DNA from: Apium graveolens
Lineage: Eukaryota; Streptophyta; Magnoliopsida; Apiales; Apiaceae
Direction of reading: 5' to 3'
NCBI RefSeq assembly: GCF_009905375.1
Contig: NC_133647.1
Location: 139,247,263 to 139,311,262 of the forward strand
Length of the DNA stretch: 64,000 nt
The translations under genes and the position numbers were made by a program. Below are positions 46,993-57,905 of this stretch, piece after piece. The notes below the pieces were generated by a model. The model saw only the letters and a list, made by a program, of their open reading frames with translations. It searched no databases and was not told the origin of the DNA. Every line of letters begins with the position of its first letter. The stretch's first letter is position 1.

Positions 46993-48770
46993 TCTATACT
47001 ATTACTATATATTAATAGACGAAATATTAAAAGTTTGGTAATCGATCGGTCGGTAGTCGATGAAATTAATTAATTACTCTCGCTTAATAATTCATATTTA
47101 TTTTACTTAGTTATTTTTAGTTAATTATTTTTAGGACCTATTTATATTAAAACCTATTTAATTCCTTTTTTTTAAAGGCAAGTTATAATAGGCGGAGGTT
47201 AGTTAGACTATACTACATCTGAGAGGGAGAAAAGTAAAACCTGAGAAACCAGACAAAGTTGAACCTCCCATCAAGTAACCTAACACGCATGCTCGAATGC
47301 CAGCAATGGTACTATTGTCTAGAACATATGTTGCATACAACCGATGCAACACTCTTCTTCCCGATTAATATATAAGTAATTACTTTCTTAACTAAATAAC
47401 GCCTTTTTAAAAAAAAATCCAACTAAAATTCTTCTTTTTAAAAAAATATTAAAGGACAATTTTATTCATAAAATAAACTAAAATATTATAATTACCAATA
47501 TCTTTTTATTTTAATCCTAATTTTTTAGACACATATATTTATAACCTTATAAATGAATATCGTTTTTCAAAAATTCTCGGCATGAGTCGCAGTCGAACCC
47601 GAACCCATATGAGTTAGTCAATCGTGCTCCTATCACCTATGTTAATTCTAATTAGTATATAACCTATTGTCCTTATTAAAAATACGGTACTTTTTTATTT
47701 TTCCCAATTAAAACAACCCATTTTCCAAAAAAAAAATTCATCTACAGCGCATTATCTTTTCTGTTTTAAATAACAGATTTGCCATTTTTTTTGAAATAAC
47801 ACGGTTATACAATTTAATTTTAGTTTAAATTAAATTTTAAACAAATTATTTTAACATTAAAAGAAATTTATGCATCGCACAGGTTATAAGCTATAGTTTG
47901 TATTAGTTAACCCTATATTTTGATTATAGCTCACAACCACATCCGTTAGATCTTTTTAATCAAGTGATCGGAACCGTAAAATTTAAATCTCAAAAACATA
48001 AACAACTAAAGTTTTTAGGTTGCCCGCAAGGGTTGACTCAATTGGTTAAAGAGTGGATAATTATCCTCTTGGTCACAGATTCGAATCCCACGGGAGGAGA
48101 ATTTATGATTATACCTCATTAGTCAGAACTTGTCGCTTAAATGGGGTTTACTTTGGTTCACGTGGTTTGTAGGTTATTGTGTGAGCTCGTAGGGTTTACC
48201 CAGTGCGCACCCGAAGGGCAGTGGCTGCAGATTACCTACGATAATAAATAAATAAATTTAGGTTTAAATTTCAACGACACATTGAAATTAAAATAATATA
48301 TTAATAATTTATAATATTTAATTACTTACATCAAAATTATAAAATAAAAATATGAACAATAAGTTATTAATTAAGGCACGTTCTATAAGCTATACTATTA
48401 ATCCATGCTAAAATAAAATTAACAACACACTAAATATAATTAGTGTGATTTAGTCGGAATAGTATAATGCGTCTCGGGTTAAAATAAAATAATAAAGACA
48501 ATTGTTCCGGTTGAAAAAAATTTGTACCCTTAAACCAGATCAATATCAAATTATTATCAAATTACATCATTTAAAAATTTAAAAATAAACAAATTTTGTA
48601 TCTTAATTAAAAACTTCAATTGAAATTAAATTAAATTTTTTTATAATATTAATAAAAACACCCTGCATCACATGGGTTATTTTAACAAATGTAATTAATA
48701 AAATACTAAATAAAAATAAATAAATAACAATTATTTAAAACAACCGTGTATCGCACGGGTTTTAGGCTAG
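46993..48770 (+). mobile_element. Non-autonomous Helitron H1 (compound)
   Basis: It starts TCTATACTATTACTATA after an A and ends with the hairpin ACCGTGTATCGCACGGGT, spacer, and CTAG (48767-48770) before T, all Helitron hallmarks. A second, decayed hairpin end (GCATCGCACAGGTTATAAG, about 47873-47893) directly followed by another start-like segment suggests two Helitrons fused or a read-through end. No Rep/helicase ORF is present. A SINE sits inside at 48022. Confidence 0.65.
48022..48256 (+). mobile_element. Au-like SINE with 8-bp target duplication
   Basis: A tRNA-derived head carries an A-box-like GACTCAATTGGTTAAAGAG and a B-box GATTCGAATCCC spaced as in tRNA genes. The body includes GGGTTTACCCAGTGCGCACC and GGCAGTGGCTGCAGATT, words typical of the Au SINE family, and it ends in an (ATAA)n tail. 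TTTAGGTT flanks both sides (48014-48021 and 48257-48264). This is a retrotransposed pol III transcript, not a functional tRNA gene. Confidence 0.85.
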
Positions 48771-48885
48771 TGTAAAATAAATATAGGATTGAAATATTTA
48801 AATGATTATTGTCCAATCTCAAAGGCTATCCTATAAAACAGATATGAGATGCAATTTAAAGACTATAATACAATTATAAACTTAA

Positions 48886-49459
48886 TCTATTTACTATACT
48901 ATAATAGCCGAAATGGGGTATAATTTGTAGTTTGGTTAACCCTTTATTTTGGTTATCCGTTTTCATCACGACCGTCGGATCTTCTTCATCAAATAATCAC
49001 AGCCATTAGATCCAAATAATAAAAAAAATATACTCCACAAGTTTTCAGGTTCGAATCTCATCAACAACATGCATTTATATTATTATTTATAAAAATTCAT
49101 ATAAGTTCTCATGTTCGAATCTCGTCGACAACAAACATTTATATTATTATTTATAAAGATACATATAAGTTCTCAGGTTTGAATTCTGTTAACAACAAAC
49201 ATATATATTATATATAAGGATATATAAGTTTTCAGATTTGAATCTCACTCACCAAGAACAAATATTTATCATATTATTTATGAATAACATCGCATCAAAC
49301 ATATAATATATATTATTTAAATCTAACTTGAAATTATAATTATATAATCATTATTTAGTATTTAATTATTTATATAGAATATTAATAAAATTGTACAAAA
49401 TAGAGTTTAAAATATATAAATATTTTCAAGACCCGTGCATCGTACGGGCCGTAAGCTAG
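48886..49459 (+). mobile_element. Small non-autonomous Helitron H2 (574 bp)
   Basis: Starts TCTATTTACTATACTATAAT after A and ends with the hairpin ACCCGTGCATCGTACGGGC, spacer, CTAG (49456-49459) before T. Its left part (GGTTAACCCTTTATTTTGG, CGTCGGATCTTC) resembles the second segment of H1, so they share ancestry. It contains a four-unit minisatellite. Confidence 0.75.
49035..49265 (+). repeat. Four-unit minisatellite in H2 with B-box-like words
   Basis: Units of about 60-70 bp begin AAGTTCTCAGGTTCGAATCT and run through AACAACAAACATTTATATTA. The GGTTCGAATCT word resembles a pol III B box and recurs in each unit with drift (GGTTTGAATTC, GATTTGAATCT). Confidence 0.75.
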
Positions 49460-49838
49460 TGATTATTTAATACCTAAAGTTAGTATTAATGGCATTAGAT
49501 CTCTAGGGATTGTTATGCGGGGTTTATAATCCCTCAAATAAACATTGCCTTTACGAATAAATTACATAAAAATAATGAATTTGTGAACAAATAATTATTT
49601 CGTGCCAATGCTACATTCTTGCACTTGCCAATATGCCCTAATCTTTCGAACATTGATTTAAAATATAAAGTAGGGTATTTCCTTTTTCTCTTAGCAAAAT
49701 ATGGGTTAACGGACGAGATATTTATTTATTCATTGATTTCCAGTGAAATACATGTTAATATTAGGTATTACATAATATTAAATCCCACAATTCAAATTTT
49801 GTCTAATTTCACAAATTTTATATTTTGTGAATGAGAAT
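49460..49838. other. AT-rich spacer, no gene seen
   Basis: No repeat boundary or credible frame. The 71-codon plus frame at 49619 has no recognisable features. Confidence 0.5.
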
Positions 49839-51342
49839 TATAACGACTCGTGTATTTTTGTATTATTTAAAAGTGTAATTATTACGTAATTAATTGAATA
49901 AAAGGTGTATATTGATTTTGATACATGTGCTTTGGTTATTATTATTTACGTGTGGTTATTTATCTACGAGAGTTATTTGTATAATTGTCTGTGGAACTAT
50001 ATTATTTTTTTCTCCTTTTTAAAAGTGGTTTTATGGAAAATTTATTTTCAAAAATTATTTGGACTGTCTCAAAAATTGTTTTTATGATTTTATAATTTCA
50101 ATAATTATTTTTGGGATTTTATAAAATTTATAAATCAATATTTCAGTAATTATTTCTCTTTAAATGATTTTTTGATTGTATTTAATTGAAAAATCAGTAT
50201 TTAATTCGAGAATTCCTCAAAAATTATGAAATTCATATTTTATTAAGTTCATAATATTCTGAGAATTTTAAAATTATTTCAGGAGTTTTGGGGATTAATT
50301 TCACCCGTGCGTTGATTCGTTTAATTGTTAAAAGCGGTTATAAATTGCATTTCAAAAATTATTTTAAAATTTATGTTTTTATTAAGATCGGGATATTTGT
50401 AACATTTTAAGGTTATTTTGGTAATTTTCTGAATTTATTTTATGCGTAGCTTGGTTCGTAAATTATGAATATGGAACGACACTAGGGCACGTAATTGCAG
50501 TTGGTTAAAAGATGACACGTATCACAATTGTTGGATACGTGTCAACAGTCTAGACTTGGGCATTTCTTTTTCTTTTTACATTCACTCGATCCTGTCTCTC
50601 TCTCTCGAACAATCTCGTCTCCTCTCTCTCTCTGTTTTCTCTTGCGATTCTCTCTTATTTCTCATTTTCTCCCTCTTCTTCTCTGTTCTCTTGCTCCTCG
50701 TTGTTGCTCACCGTTGTTTTCGGCCGTCCTTTCTCCGGTTGGTTATGTGCTCTCTCGGTTCAGTTCTGTATGTATATATATATGAGTTGTTGTGTGTGTA
50801 ATTGTGTGTGTGAGTAAAGTATGTTTTGTGTGCGTGTGTTGGTGTGTGTTGCTGTGTGCGGCATAGCCGTGTTTTTGGTCGTGCTTCGCTTCCGTCTTCC
50901 CCTGTTCTCTGTTGGGCTGTGATGTTGGACCTGTTAGTGGGCCTGGAAGTTGGGCCTCTAGTATTGAGGCTGATTGTGTGTAGTTGGTTTTGATGTGATT
51001 TTATTTGATTTTTGCACGCATAAATTTATTAAATTTCGTGAAATAATAAAATTGCTGCTGGGAAATTAATTTCCTATCGGTAGAATTTACGTTGGAAACC
51101 CAAAATAAATTGGGTACCCGTAAATTTTACCGCCGTTGACGATGAACTGCGGTGAGTCAACAGTGGACCGTGATGATCGTTATCTGAGTCCTAACCTTAA
51201 TAACTAAATATTTTAAATAAATAAAACGATTCGTATAAACTATTTTTGGTACATAAATAACTTTTCGCGTGGCGAGTTGTAGTGGATTATAAATTGTGAA
51301 ATTGATTGTTGGGAATTGACGTCGATTGATGTTTCGACGGGT

Positions 51343-51357
51343 AGGTCTATAAATAGA
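51343..51357 (+). promoter_or_regulatory. TATA box of the chromovirus-like LTR
   Basis: TCTATAAATAGAGGAG is a near-perfect plant TATA box. It sits about 1.5 kb into the LTR, a plausible U3/R border. Confidence 0.65.
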
Positions 51358-52422
51358 GGAGTCGCTGTCCAAATTTTCTGAAAATTTACTTTTAAATAGG
51401 AATCGAGTATACATATCTAAATAAATATAAATTAAACCCTAATTGTTACATGTATTATTATGTGTATAATATTATTCGAATATGTACGAGTCAGGAATCG
51501 TTATCGTTGGGTAATTGTCTAGCGAGGATATGTCAAGCATAACTGGTCGTCTAACCTAGGTTTTTTCGATTATATAGGTTCAAGTCGAAGGACCTAGTAG
51601 TTAAAGTCGGTTTAGAGTCGAGCCAGTGTTAGTGTAAAGCTTCGTAAGGCAAGTACCCCTGAACAAATCTTTTACTGTGTATATATGAATAATTGTTGAT
51701 TTAATTTATGTACCGGAATAGAACATTTTAAGTTACGTATCCCCCGTGTTTAAATACATTTTGTTAACCTACATTTTTGGGGAAAGTAACTTCTAAAAAT
51801 TCTTATCTCTAGATTGTGGTTAAAATTGAAAAGGTTTTGGAAAATGTGCTGTGATATAATTGTTTAAAAGAGATAGGTATAATTGATTTTGGAAAACTGG
51901 ATAAAACGGATCAGATATTGGATGGTTCCGTAAGAGGCCCGTAATGGCCCAGCGGGTTTGCGTAAGTGGCTAAGTTGGTTGCGCGCCCTATTTAAACCAC
52001 TTAGTCCAGCGTGACAGGGACCTAGCTAGTCTCTGAGTTCTGGAACAGGTTGTGGTGGGATAGACTGATCAGCTGTCCCTAGGATTCATCCAATTATATA
52101 TCTGATTTTGGTTCAGTGGTTCCCGTAACGGAACAGATAATTTTATTATTTCTTGTAATGGAACAGTGGATTTATAAATGAGAATAGCATGCTAAAATTG
52201 GACTCTTGTATTCACACAACACAAAACTGATGACACATTTTATAGAGCATGCTAGTTGTTGAAATCCAGTTTATACCTATTTTACTTGTTTTCGTAAACA
52301 AGATATGATTTGTGTTCTTATCATGTTTTCATATACACTGCTTTACTTGTTATTAATATAGTGGTACTGTTGAGCAACTGATTGCTCACCCTTGTAGCTT
52401 GTTTTGTATTTATACATTGTAG

Positions 52423-52512
52423 ATGTCTAGAAGACCAATCAGACCATGGAAGAATAGGGTGTCAGCCCCCTCCGGTCCCGGCTCCTCTGAGGTAGTTTGT
52501 ATCAGACCATGA
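52423..52512 (+). CDS. 29-aa mini-ORF in the third LTR
   Basis: ATG opens 29 codons (MSRRPIRPWKNRVSAPSGPG...) ending TGA, 39 bp after TGCTCACCCTTG, the same context as the A/B mini-ORFs. The start is again basic and carries an R-P/K-R-V-S-x-P pattern similar to MARPQQTQRKRVGSVP. Similarity is short and could be chance, but placement is the same in an otherwise unalignable LTR. No function known. Confidence 0.35.
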   Translation: MSRRPIRPWKNRVSAPSGPGSSEVVCIRP

Positions 52513-52526
52513 GGTCTGATGAGTTA

Positions 52527-54003
52527 TGTTAGGGCGAAATCACGCACTAATATTCACGCAAGTATACGCATTCGCAAGTAATATAGAATACTTTCTAGTT
52601 CGTTCCATCAGAGACTCAGACTAAGTTATTGTCTAATTAAACTCACTCACCAATGTATGATTACTTCTCAATGTTAAGATAATACTTAAAATTGTTGATT
52701 AAATATTAACTATAATTAACTACTTAATTAACCACTTAACTAACACTTCAATTTATCAATAATAAAACACTCATGAGATCACAACTTCATTATTACTTCC
52801 TTCTATAACCATTGTTATTACCTTTAGCATGTGACAGTGATGATATTAATTGAATAACACGAAACTGATAAAAGCCAACTTTCATTGTACTAATACCATT
52901 CTACCAAGCATCCACAATTAAGATAGAAGTTGAATAGTCATCAATTATGTTGAGTTCCTATATGTCTACAAAAATTGACAACACAACGATTTAAGCACAA
53001 GTTATTCCTTTTTGATTACATAGGGCAAATAAAACTGTTAGAGTTACCCACTAATCATGCACAACGTCTCATGCACAACGTACATGAACCTATGCTAGCA
53101 TGGCAAGTTCTAAATCTCAAGATCCACCGTCGCTTCACAAGAGATTAACACCCTATCTTATATGTTCGCGACGCACATAAGACGAATACGCACAACCAAT
53201 ACTAGATATCATGCAATCATCACATACTAAAGTATTAAACAATTAACTAAAGAATTCCATAATAAATCCGTTGCAACCCCATGATCACGATTAGCCCATA
53301 ATAGAACTTATCGCCATCATGGGTTCATATGAAATCATGATAAACGAACACAAGAAAATAACAACTAAACTAATTATATTAAAACAGAGTACGTCACAAG
53401 AGTAAATAAGTCAAAGCAAGAAAACTAGCATCCAACGTTACAACGAAACAAGAATCACAAGAATATATGCTTCCCCTTCGTTGCTGTGTACTAAATCGGT
53501 CTTCTTCCTTATCCCTTTCGCTTCTTGCAAAACACAATCTAAAACATAATCTCTTCTTAATACTCTATGAAAAACGTCTCAAATCTACTTATATAATAGT
53601 CCCATAAAACTCAGATTACATAGAAGTTGGAAGCCAAACAGAAGTAGAAGTCTAAAATAATTCAGCTTTTTCCCCGACCCTGCGCGGCCGCTCAGCATTT
53701 CTGCGCGGGCGCGCAAGGCTACTGCGCGGCCGCTCAGCATTGCTGCGCGGGCGTACAGGACCCTACTGGAAAATTTCCAGGTTTGCTCCGTTTCTTCGCC
53801 GTAATCTGCCCGTTCTTTTCCTCTCGCAATGGTGAACACATGCCAAGGCTTATTCTTGATGATTCCCTCTCCGAAATGCAACTAATACCCTGAAATGCAT
53901 AAACACTAGAAAAATGCATCAAATACACAAAATACTTGATTTCAAGACACCAATTTAAGCCATTTTAAGACGTTCTAAGTGGTATAAAATGCCACTTATC
54001 ACA
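52527..54003 (-). repeat. Athila 3' LTR, minus strand (1477 bp)
   Basis: In element sense it starts TGTGATAAGTGGC (54003) and ends CGCCCTAACA (52527), matching the plus-strand LTR at 56304-57765 with few differences. It contains two GC-rich palindrome units (53680-53759) and a TATA box (53588-53598). The 98-codon ORF in it spans the TATA box and is not taken as a gene. AGTTA (52522-52526) could be its target repeat; the other side is lost. Confidence 0.9.
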
Positions 54004-54018
54004 CCCCCAAACTTAAAT
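54004..54018 (-). promoter_or_regulatory. Athila polypurine tract next to the LTR
   Basis: The minus strand reads TTTAAGTTTGGGGG immediately before the LTR start, the usual Athila polypurine tract. Confidence 0.85.
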
Positions 54019-55156
54019 CGATGCTTGTCCTCAAGCGTCACAGACTCAAAAACAAATAAAAATATGCATGAATACAATCTATATGAAAATGCAACGATCC
54101 CCCTTACTACAATTAACCAACCAAATTGCCACATCTCAATGAATGCAGTTAGACACTAAAGATCAATAAACTCATGCAAACGGACATACCGCCAGAAACG
54201 TGGTGTGTGCAAATGCTTAACAGATATGCTTTGGAACTAGACCAATTACTATGACTAGACTATCCTCAAGGCAATCCTACGATTATACAAAGAATAAAAA
54301 TTCTAGGCACAAAGTGATATACAACACTACAAGAACTCTGGAGCTTACTACGGAATCGTGCTTTTTATTTACAACTCAAATGCTTATTTGACCGTGCAAT
54401 GAGTGAGGTCCACAAAAGACTTATACAATGGTATCCATGTAACGAGCGTTAGGTTAGCTGATCCCAGACTCTAAAAGCCTTAGGTCACTAGGCACAAAGT
54501 CCCCTAAGAACTTAATAACTCGAATACCAAAGAGCCCACTCTTGATCAATTATGCAAATTTTTTTTTTTTTTAATAACTCTAAGCAAGTGCGTTTCACTC
54601 CATCTTGCTCAACCCTAGACTACTCGCATAACATGCGAGCCGGCTACTAGCCATTTGACGCCTAGCCACAACTAGCAACAAATTCCATTTTTACTCCATT
54701 TTTTTTTCTTTTTCATGCCTTTACCACTAAGAACCTATTATCAAATTCTAAGCATAATAAATAGATTATCCTCGAAAATAATCAGATCATAACAACAATC
54801 TAATCCTTAAGCATTCTCTAAGACTTAGTGACAATACAAGTGCTTCTAGCATGCATATCAACCTACACAACTTAATATCACTTTAATGCTATCACTACAC
54901 TCGCATCAATATCACAATTCAGTCGATAAATCATTGCAAAAGGGATCATGGTATATGCATGAGCTATATGATATGACAAACAAATAAAGCTATATATAAA
55001 AAAAAAACTATATGGCAAAAATTATGCAACTATATGAACTAACTATCATGAATATGCAGCTATATGACACACACAAAATATTCCTTAACTACCACCCCCA
55101 AACTTAAAATCTTCACTGTCCCCGGTGAAGGTAGTAGAAAGGAACACAGGGTATAC
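54019..55156 (-). other. Athila 3' untranslated region
   Basis: About 1.1 kb of AT-rich sequence without an ORF lies between the end of ORF2 and the LTR. It contains a second polypurine-tract-like sequence (TTTTAAGTTTGGGGGTGG on the minus strand, about 55085-55105), only ~50 bp after the ORF2 stop. Confidence 0.7.
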
Positions 55157-56030
55157 CTACTCGGAGTCATCATCATCATCACCCTCAGTGGGTGGAGTAT
55201 CAGGCGGCGGGTATGCAGAGTCCTCACCAAAAACTGGCCACTGGATATCAGCTCCAAGGCCTCGAAAAGCAGTCCCTAACGCAAGGGTGAGCTCCTGAGC
55301 AAACCTGCTCTGCGTCTCATACATGGCATCCATCCGCCGTGAAAGCCTCCTATACTGGGCATCACCCATCCCAGCACCCTCCTGAGCTCTCGAAGAACTA
55401 GCCTCACCACGCCCTGGCCTAGCCATAGTAGCACCTCGTGCTGGACGCCATCCTGGAAGACGATAACCCAGCCCATGCTCCTCAGGCTCACCACCGGTCC
55501 ACTCCTGCATCCCATTCAGAATGCCAGAATCTATCGGAGTTGCTGGCAACTGCAACTGCTCATGAGCCGGCCAGTTCATTCCTACTGCTCGGCATAGCTT
55601 TATAACCGTGGATGCATAACGGATGTTCATATGCTTTGCTCCCCTCAAAAACTTCAGAATTCCTTGGTAGATAAACTCACCAAGGTCCACATAGTATTCC
55701 TCATTAAGAATTCCCCACAACAACTGTGCTCTCTCAACTGTGACCTCGTGTGCATGTGAAGAAGGCAAAATATTAGCACATATAAATGCATTCCATGCAC
55801 GGGCAAACCTGTTCATGGCGATCGCCGGAAAGTGACGATACTCATTATTGGCTGGACTGCGGTTCCAAACTGTGCCCGGTCGACAGAGAGTCGCACAAAT
55901 CAAATCCAAGTCAAAGTCCTCAGCAGTCTTTTCATTCCAGTTCTCCTCCTCGGGCTTCCTCTCTCGTTGTCCAATCACACGGCGAATCGCCGCAGGATGA
56001 TAATCAACCGTCCGCCCACGAACTACAAAA
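55157..56030 (-). pseudogene. Athila ORF2, C-terminal part (5' end lost)
   Basis: Some 290 codons are open on the minus strand. The segment from FFVVRGRTVDYHPAAIRRVI through FAIAMNRFARAWNAFICANI-like words and the AHEVTVERAQLLWGILN stretch resembles the 'putative plant transposon protein' domain found downstream of pol in Athila elements. The tail has a Gly/Ala/Arg-rich region, a possible coiled coil (RRLSRRMDAMYETQSRFAQE) and an acidic end (DDDDDSE). The nominal start MGCDG is an artefact: the true upstream coding part (as begun at 63780) has been replaced by inverted sequence at about 56025-56034. Function in the element is unknown. Confidence 0.7.
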
Positions 56031-56034
56031 AACC
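56025..56034. other. Head-on junction of two Athila pieces
   Basis: Left of this point the Athila sequence runs on the minus strand (ORF2 body); right of it, plus-strand sequence identical in layout to 63572-63842 (ORF2 leader). Both parents share an ACAAAAAACC-like word at the switch. Confidence 0.75.
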
Positions 56035-56303
56035 CATCACAACCCATAAACCCACGAATTCTTTTCCCATTACCCCATGATTTTATCCCTCAACCCCACT
56101 CCTAATCTAATTTAACCTACTCCATACCCTATATATACATACACCTATCCCACATATCTCCCACAAACTTCCTACACTTAAACCCTCTCATAAACATCAA
56201 AAATCAGTTCTTACACACTTTTATTCACAAATCAATGGCACCCAAGAGAGCACGCACTATTGACAGCAGCAGCACATTTCCTACTGCTGATTCATCAAGG
56301 GGT
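56034..56303 (+). pseudogene. Athila ORF2 leader and first 23 codons, interrupted
   Basis: About 270 bp match 63572-63842 with three differences seen by eye. They include the TATATATAC promoter-like box near 56135, the CA-rich leader, the ATG at 56235 and the start MAPKRARTIDSSSTFPTADS. The frame is cut at GGGGT by the 5' LTR of the next Athila, so GGGGT (56299-56303) is the probable target repeat. Confidence 0.8.
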
Positions 56304-56548
56304 TGTGATAAGTGGCATTTTATACCACTTAGAATGTCTTAAAATGGCTTAAATTGGTGTCTTGAAATCAAGTATTTTGTGTATTTGATGCATTTTTCTA
56401 GTGTTTATGCATTTCAGGGTATTAGTTGCATTTCGGAGAAGGAATCATCAAGAATAAGCCTTGGCATGTGTTCACCATTGCGAGAGGAAAAGAACGGGCA
56501 GATTACGGCGAAGAAACGGAGCAAACCTGGAAATTTTCCAGTAGGGTC

Positions 56549-56627
56549 CTGCGCGCCCGCGCAGCAATGCTGAGCGGCCGCGCAGCAGCCTTGCGCGCCC
56601 GCGCAGAAATGCTGAGCGGCCGCGCAG
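56549..56627 (+). repeat. Pair of 37-bp GC-rich palindromic units in Athila U3
   Basis: Each unit holds CTGCGCGCCCGCGCAG (perfect dyad, CC in the middle) and CTGAGCGGCCGCGCAG (imperfect dyad around a NotI-type site), separated by a few bases. The pair lies about 85 bp upstream of the TATA box. Copies: 53680-53759 on the minus strand and 63428-63507. Confidence 0.9.
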
Positions 56628-56711
56628 GGTCGGGGAAAAAGATGAATTATTTTAGACTTCTACTTCTGTTTGGCTTCCAACTTCTATGTAATCTGAGTTT
56701 TATGGGACTAT

Positions 56712-56719
56712 TATATAAG
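56712..56719 (+). promoter_or_regulatory. TATA box of Athila LTR
   Basis: TATATAAG in CTATTATATAAGTAG, conserved in the inverted LTR copy. It places the transcript start near 56745. Confidence 0.65.
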
Positions 56720-57771
56720 TAGATTTGAGACATTTTTCATAGAGTATTAAGAAGAGATTATGTTTTAGATTGTGTTTTGCAAGAAGCGAAGGAGATAAGG
56801 AAGAAGACTGATTTAGCACACAGCAACGAAGAGGAAGCATATATTCTTGTGATTCTTGTTTCGTTGTGACGTTGGATGCTAGTTTTCTTGCTTTGACTTA
56901 TTTACTCTTGTGACGTACTCTGTTTTAATATAATTAGTTTAGTTGTTATTTTCTTGTGTTTGTTTATCATGATTTCATATGAACCCATGATGGCGATAAG
57001 TTCTATTATGGGCTAATAGTGATCATGGGGTTGCAACGGATTTATTATGGAATTCTTTAGTTAATTGTTTAATACTTTAGTATGTGATGATTGCATGATA
57101 TCTCGTATTGGTTGTGCGTATTCGTCTTATATGCGTCGCGAACATATAAGATAGGGTGTTAATCTCTTGTGAAGCGACGGTGGATCTTGAGATTTAGAAC
57201 TTGCCATGCTAGCATAGGTTCATGTATGTTGTGCATGATTAGTGGGTAACTCTAACAGTTTTATTTGCCCTATGTAATCAAAAGGAATAACTTGTGCTTA
57301 AATCGTTGTGTTGTCAATTTCTGTAGACATATAGGAACTCAACATAATTGATGACTATTCAACTTCTATCTTAATTGTGGATGCTTGGTAGAATGGTATT
57401 AGTACAATGAAAGTTGGCTTTTATCAGTTTCGTGTTATTCGATTAATATCATCACTGTCACATGCTAAAGGTAATAACAATGGCTATAGAAGGAAGTAAT
57501 AATGAAGTTGTGATCTCATGAGTGTTTTATTATTGATAAATTGAAGTGTTAGTTAAGTGGTTAATTAAGTAGTTAATTATAGTTAATATTTAATCAACAA
57601 TTTTAAGTGTTATCTTAACATTGAGAAGTAGTCATACATTGGTGAGTGAGTTGAATTAGACAATAACTTAGTCTGAGTCTCTGAGGGAACGAACTAGAAA
57701 GTATTCTATATTACTTGCGAACGCGTATACTTGCGTAAATATTAGTGCGTGATTTCGCCCTAACAAGTTTT

Positions 57772-57789
57772 TGGCGCCGTTGCCGGGGA
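57772..57789 (+). promoter_or_regulatory. Athila PBS
   Basis: TGGCGCCGTTGCCGGGGA, 6 nt after the LTR, is the standard PBS of Athila/Tat-type elements (tRNA-Asp in the literature). Confidence 0.9.
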
Positions 57790-57905
57790 CTCGGCGTATT
57801 TGTTTAGTTTATGTACTTCCATCATTGGTCATTAGGACTCAGTGATTAGGACGTAGTAGTTAATTACTCTTTTCGGTTGTGTTTCAGGTACTTTAGCAAA
57901 CGTTT

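Larger units (their letters stand above)
49839..52526 (+). repeat. Truncated LTR of a different chromovirus-like gypsy element
   Basis: The start TAACGACTCGTGTATTTTTG resembles a gypsy LTR 5' end. It follows the same plan as the A/B LTRs: AT-rich front, a stretch with AAGTGGCTAAGTTGG and a CCACTTAGTCCAGC word, TGCTCACCCTTG at 52384, then a mini-ORF. A TATA box lies at 51345. The right part is missing because an Athila LTR starts at 52527. The CT-rich ORF at 50528 and other small frames within it are not credible genes. Confidence 0.6.
56304..57765 (+). repeat. Athila 5' LTR (1462 bp)
   Basis: TGTGATAAGTGGC to CGCCCTAACA. The GC-palindrome pair lies at 56549-56627 and a TATA box at 56712-56719. 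The 64- and 98-codon frames inside overlap these signals and recur only as LTR copies. Confidence 0.95.

Noticed and set aside
48022..48110. Possible tRNA gene
   Set aside because: A and B boxes are present but the cloverleaf is not, and the body, tail and target repeats show a SINE.
49035..49265. Direct repeats that might look like a CRISPR array
   Set aside because: Units are adjacent, drift in sequence and have no unique spacers; this is a plant Helitron minisatellite.
50528..50801. Two overlapping Ser/Leu-rich ORFs
   Set aside because: They come from a CT-rich low-complexity tract in an LTR and have no protein-like features apart from composition.
56426..56722. 98-codon ORF conserved in two Athila LTRs (also 53585-53881)
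   Set aside because: It runs across the GC palindromes and the TATA box of U3. Conservation is explained by recent copying of the LTR.
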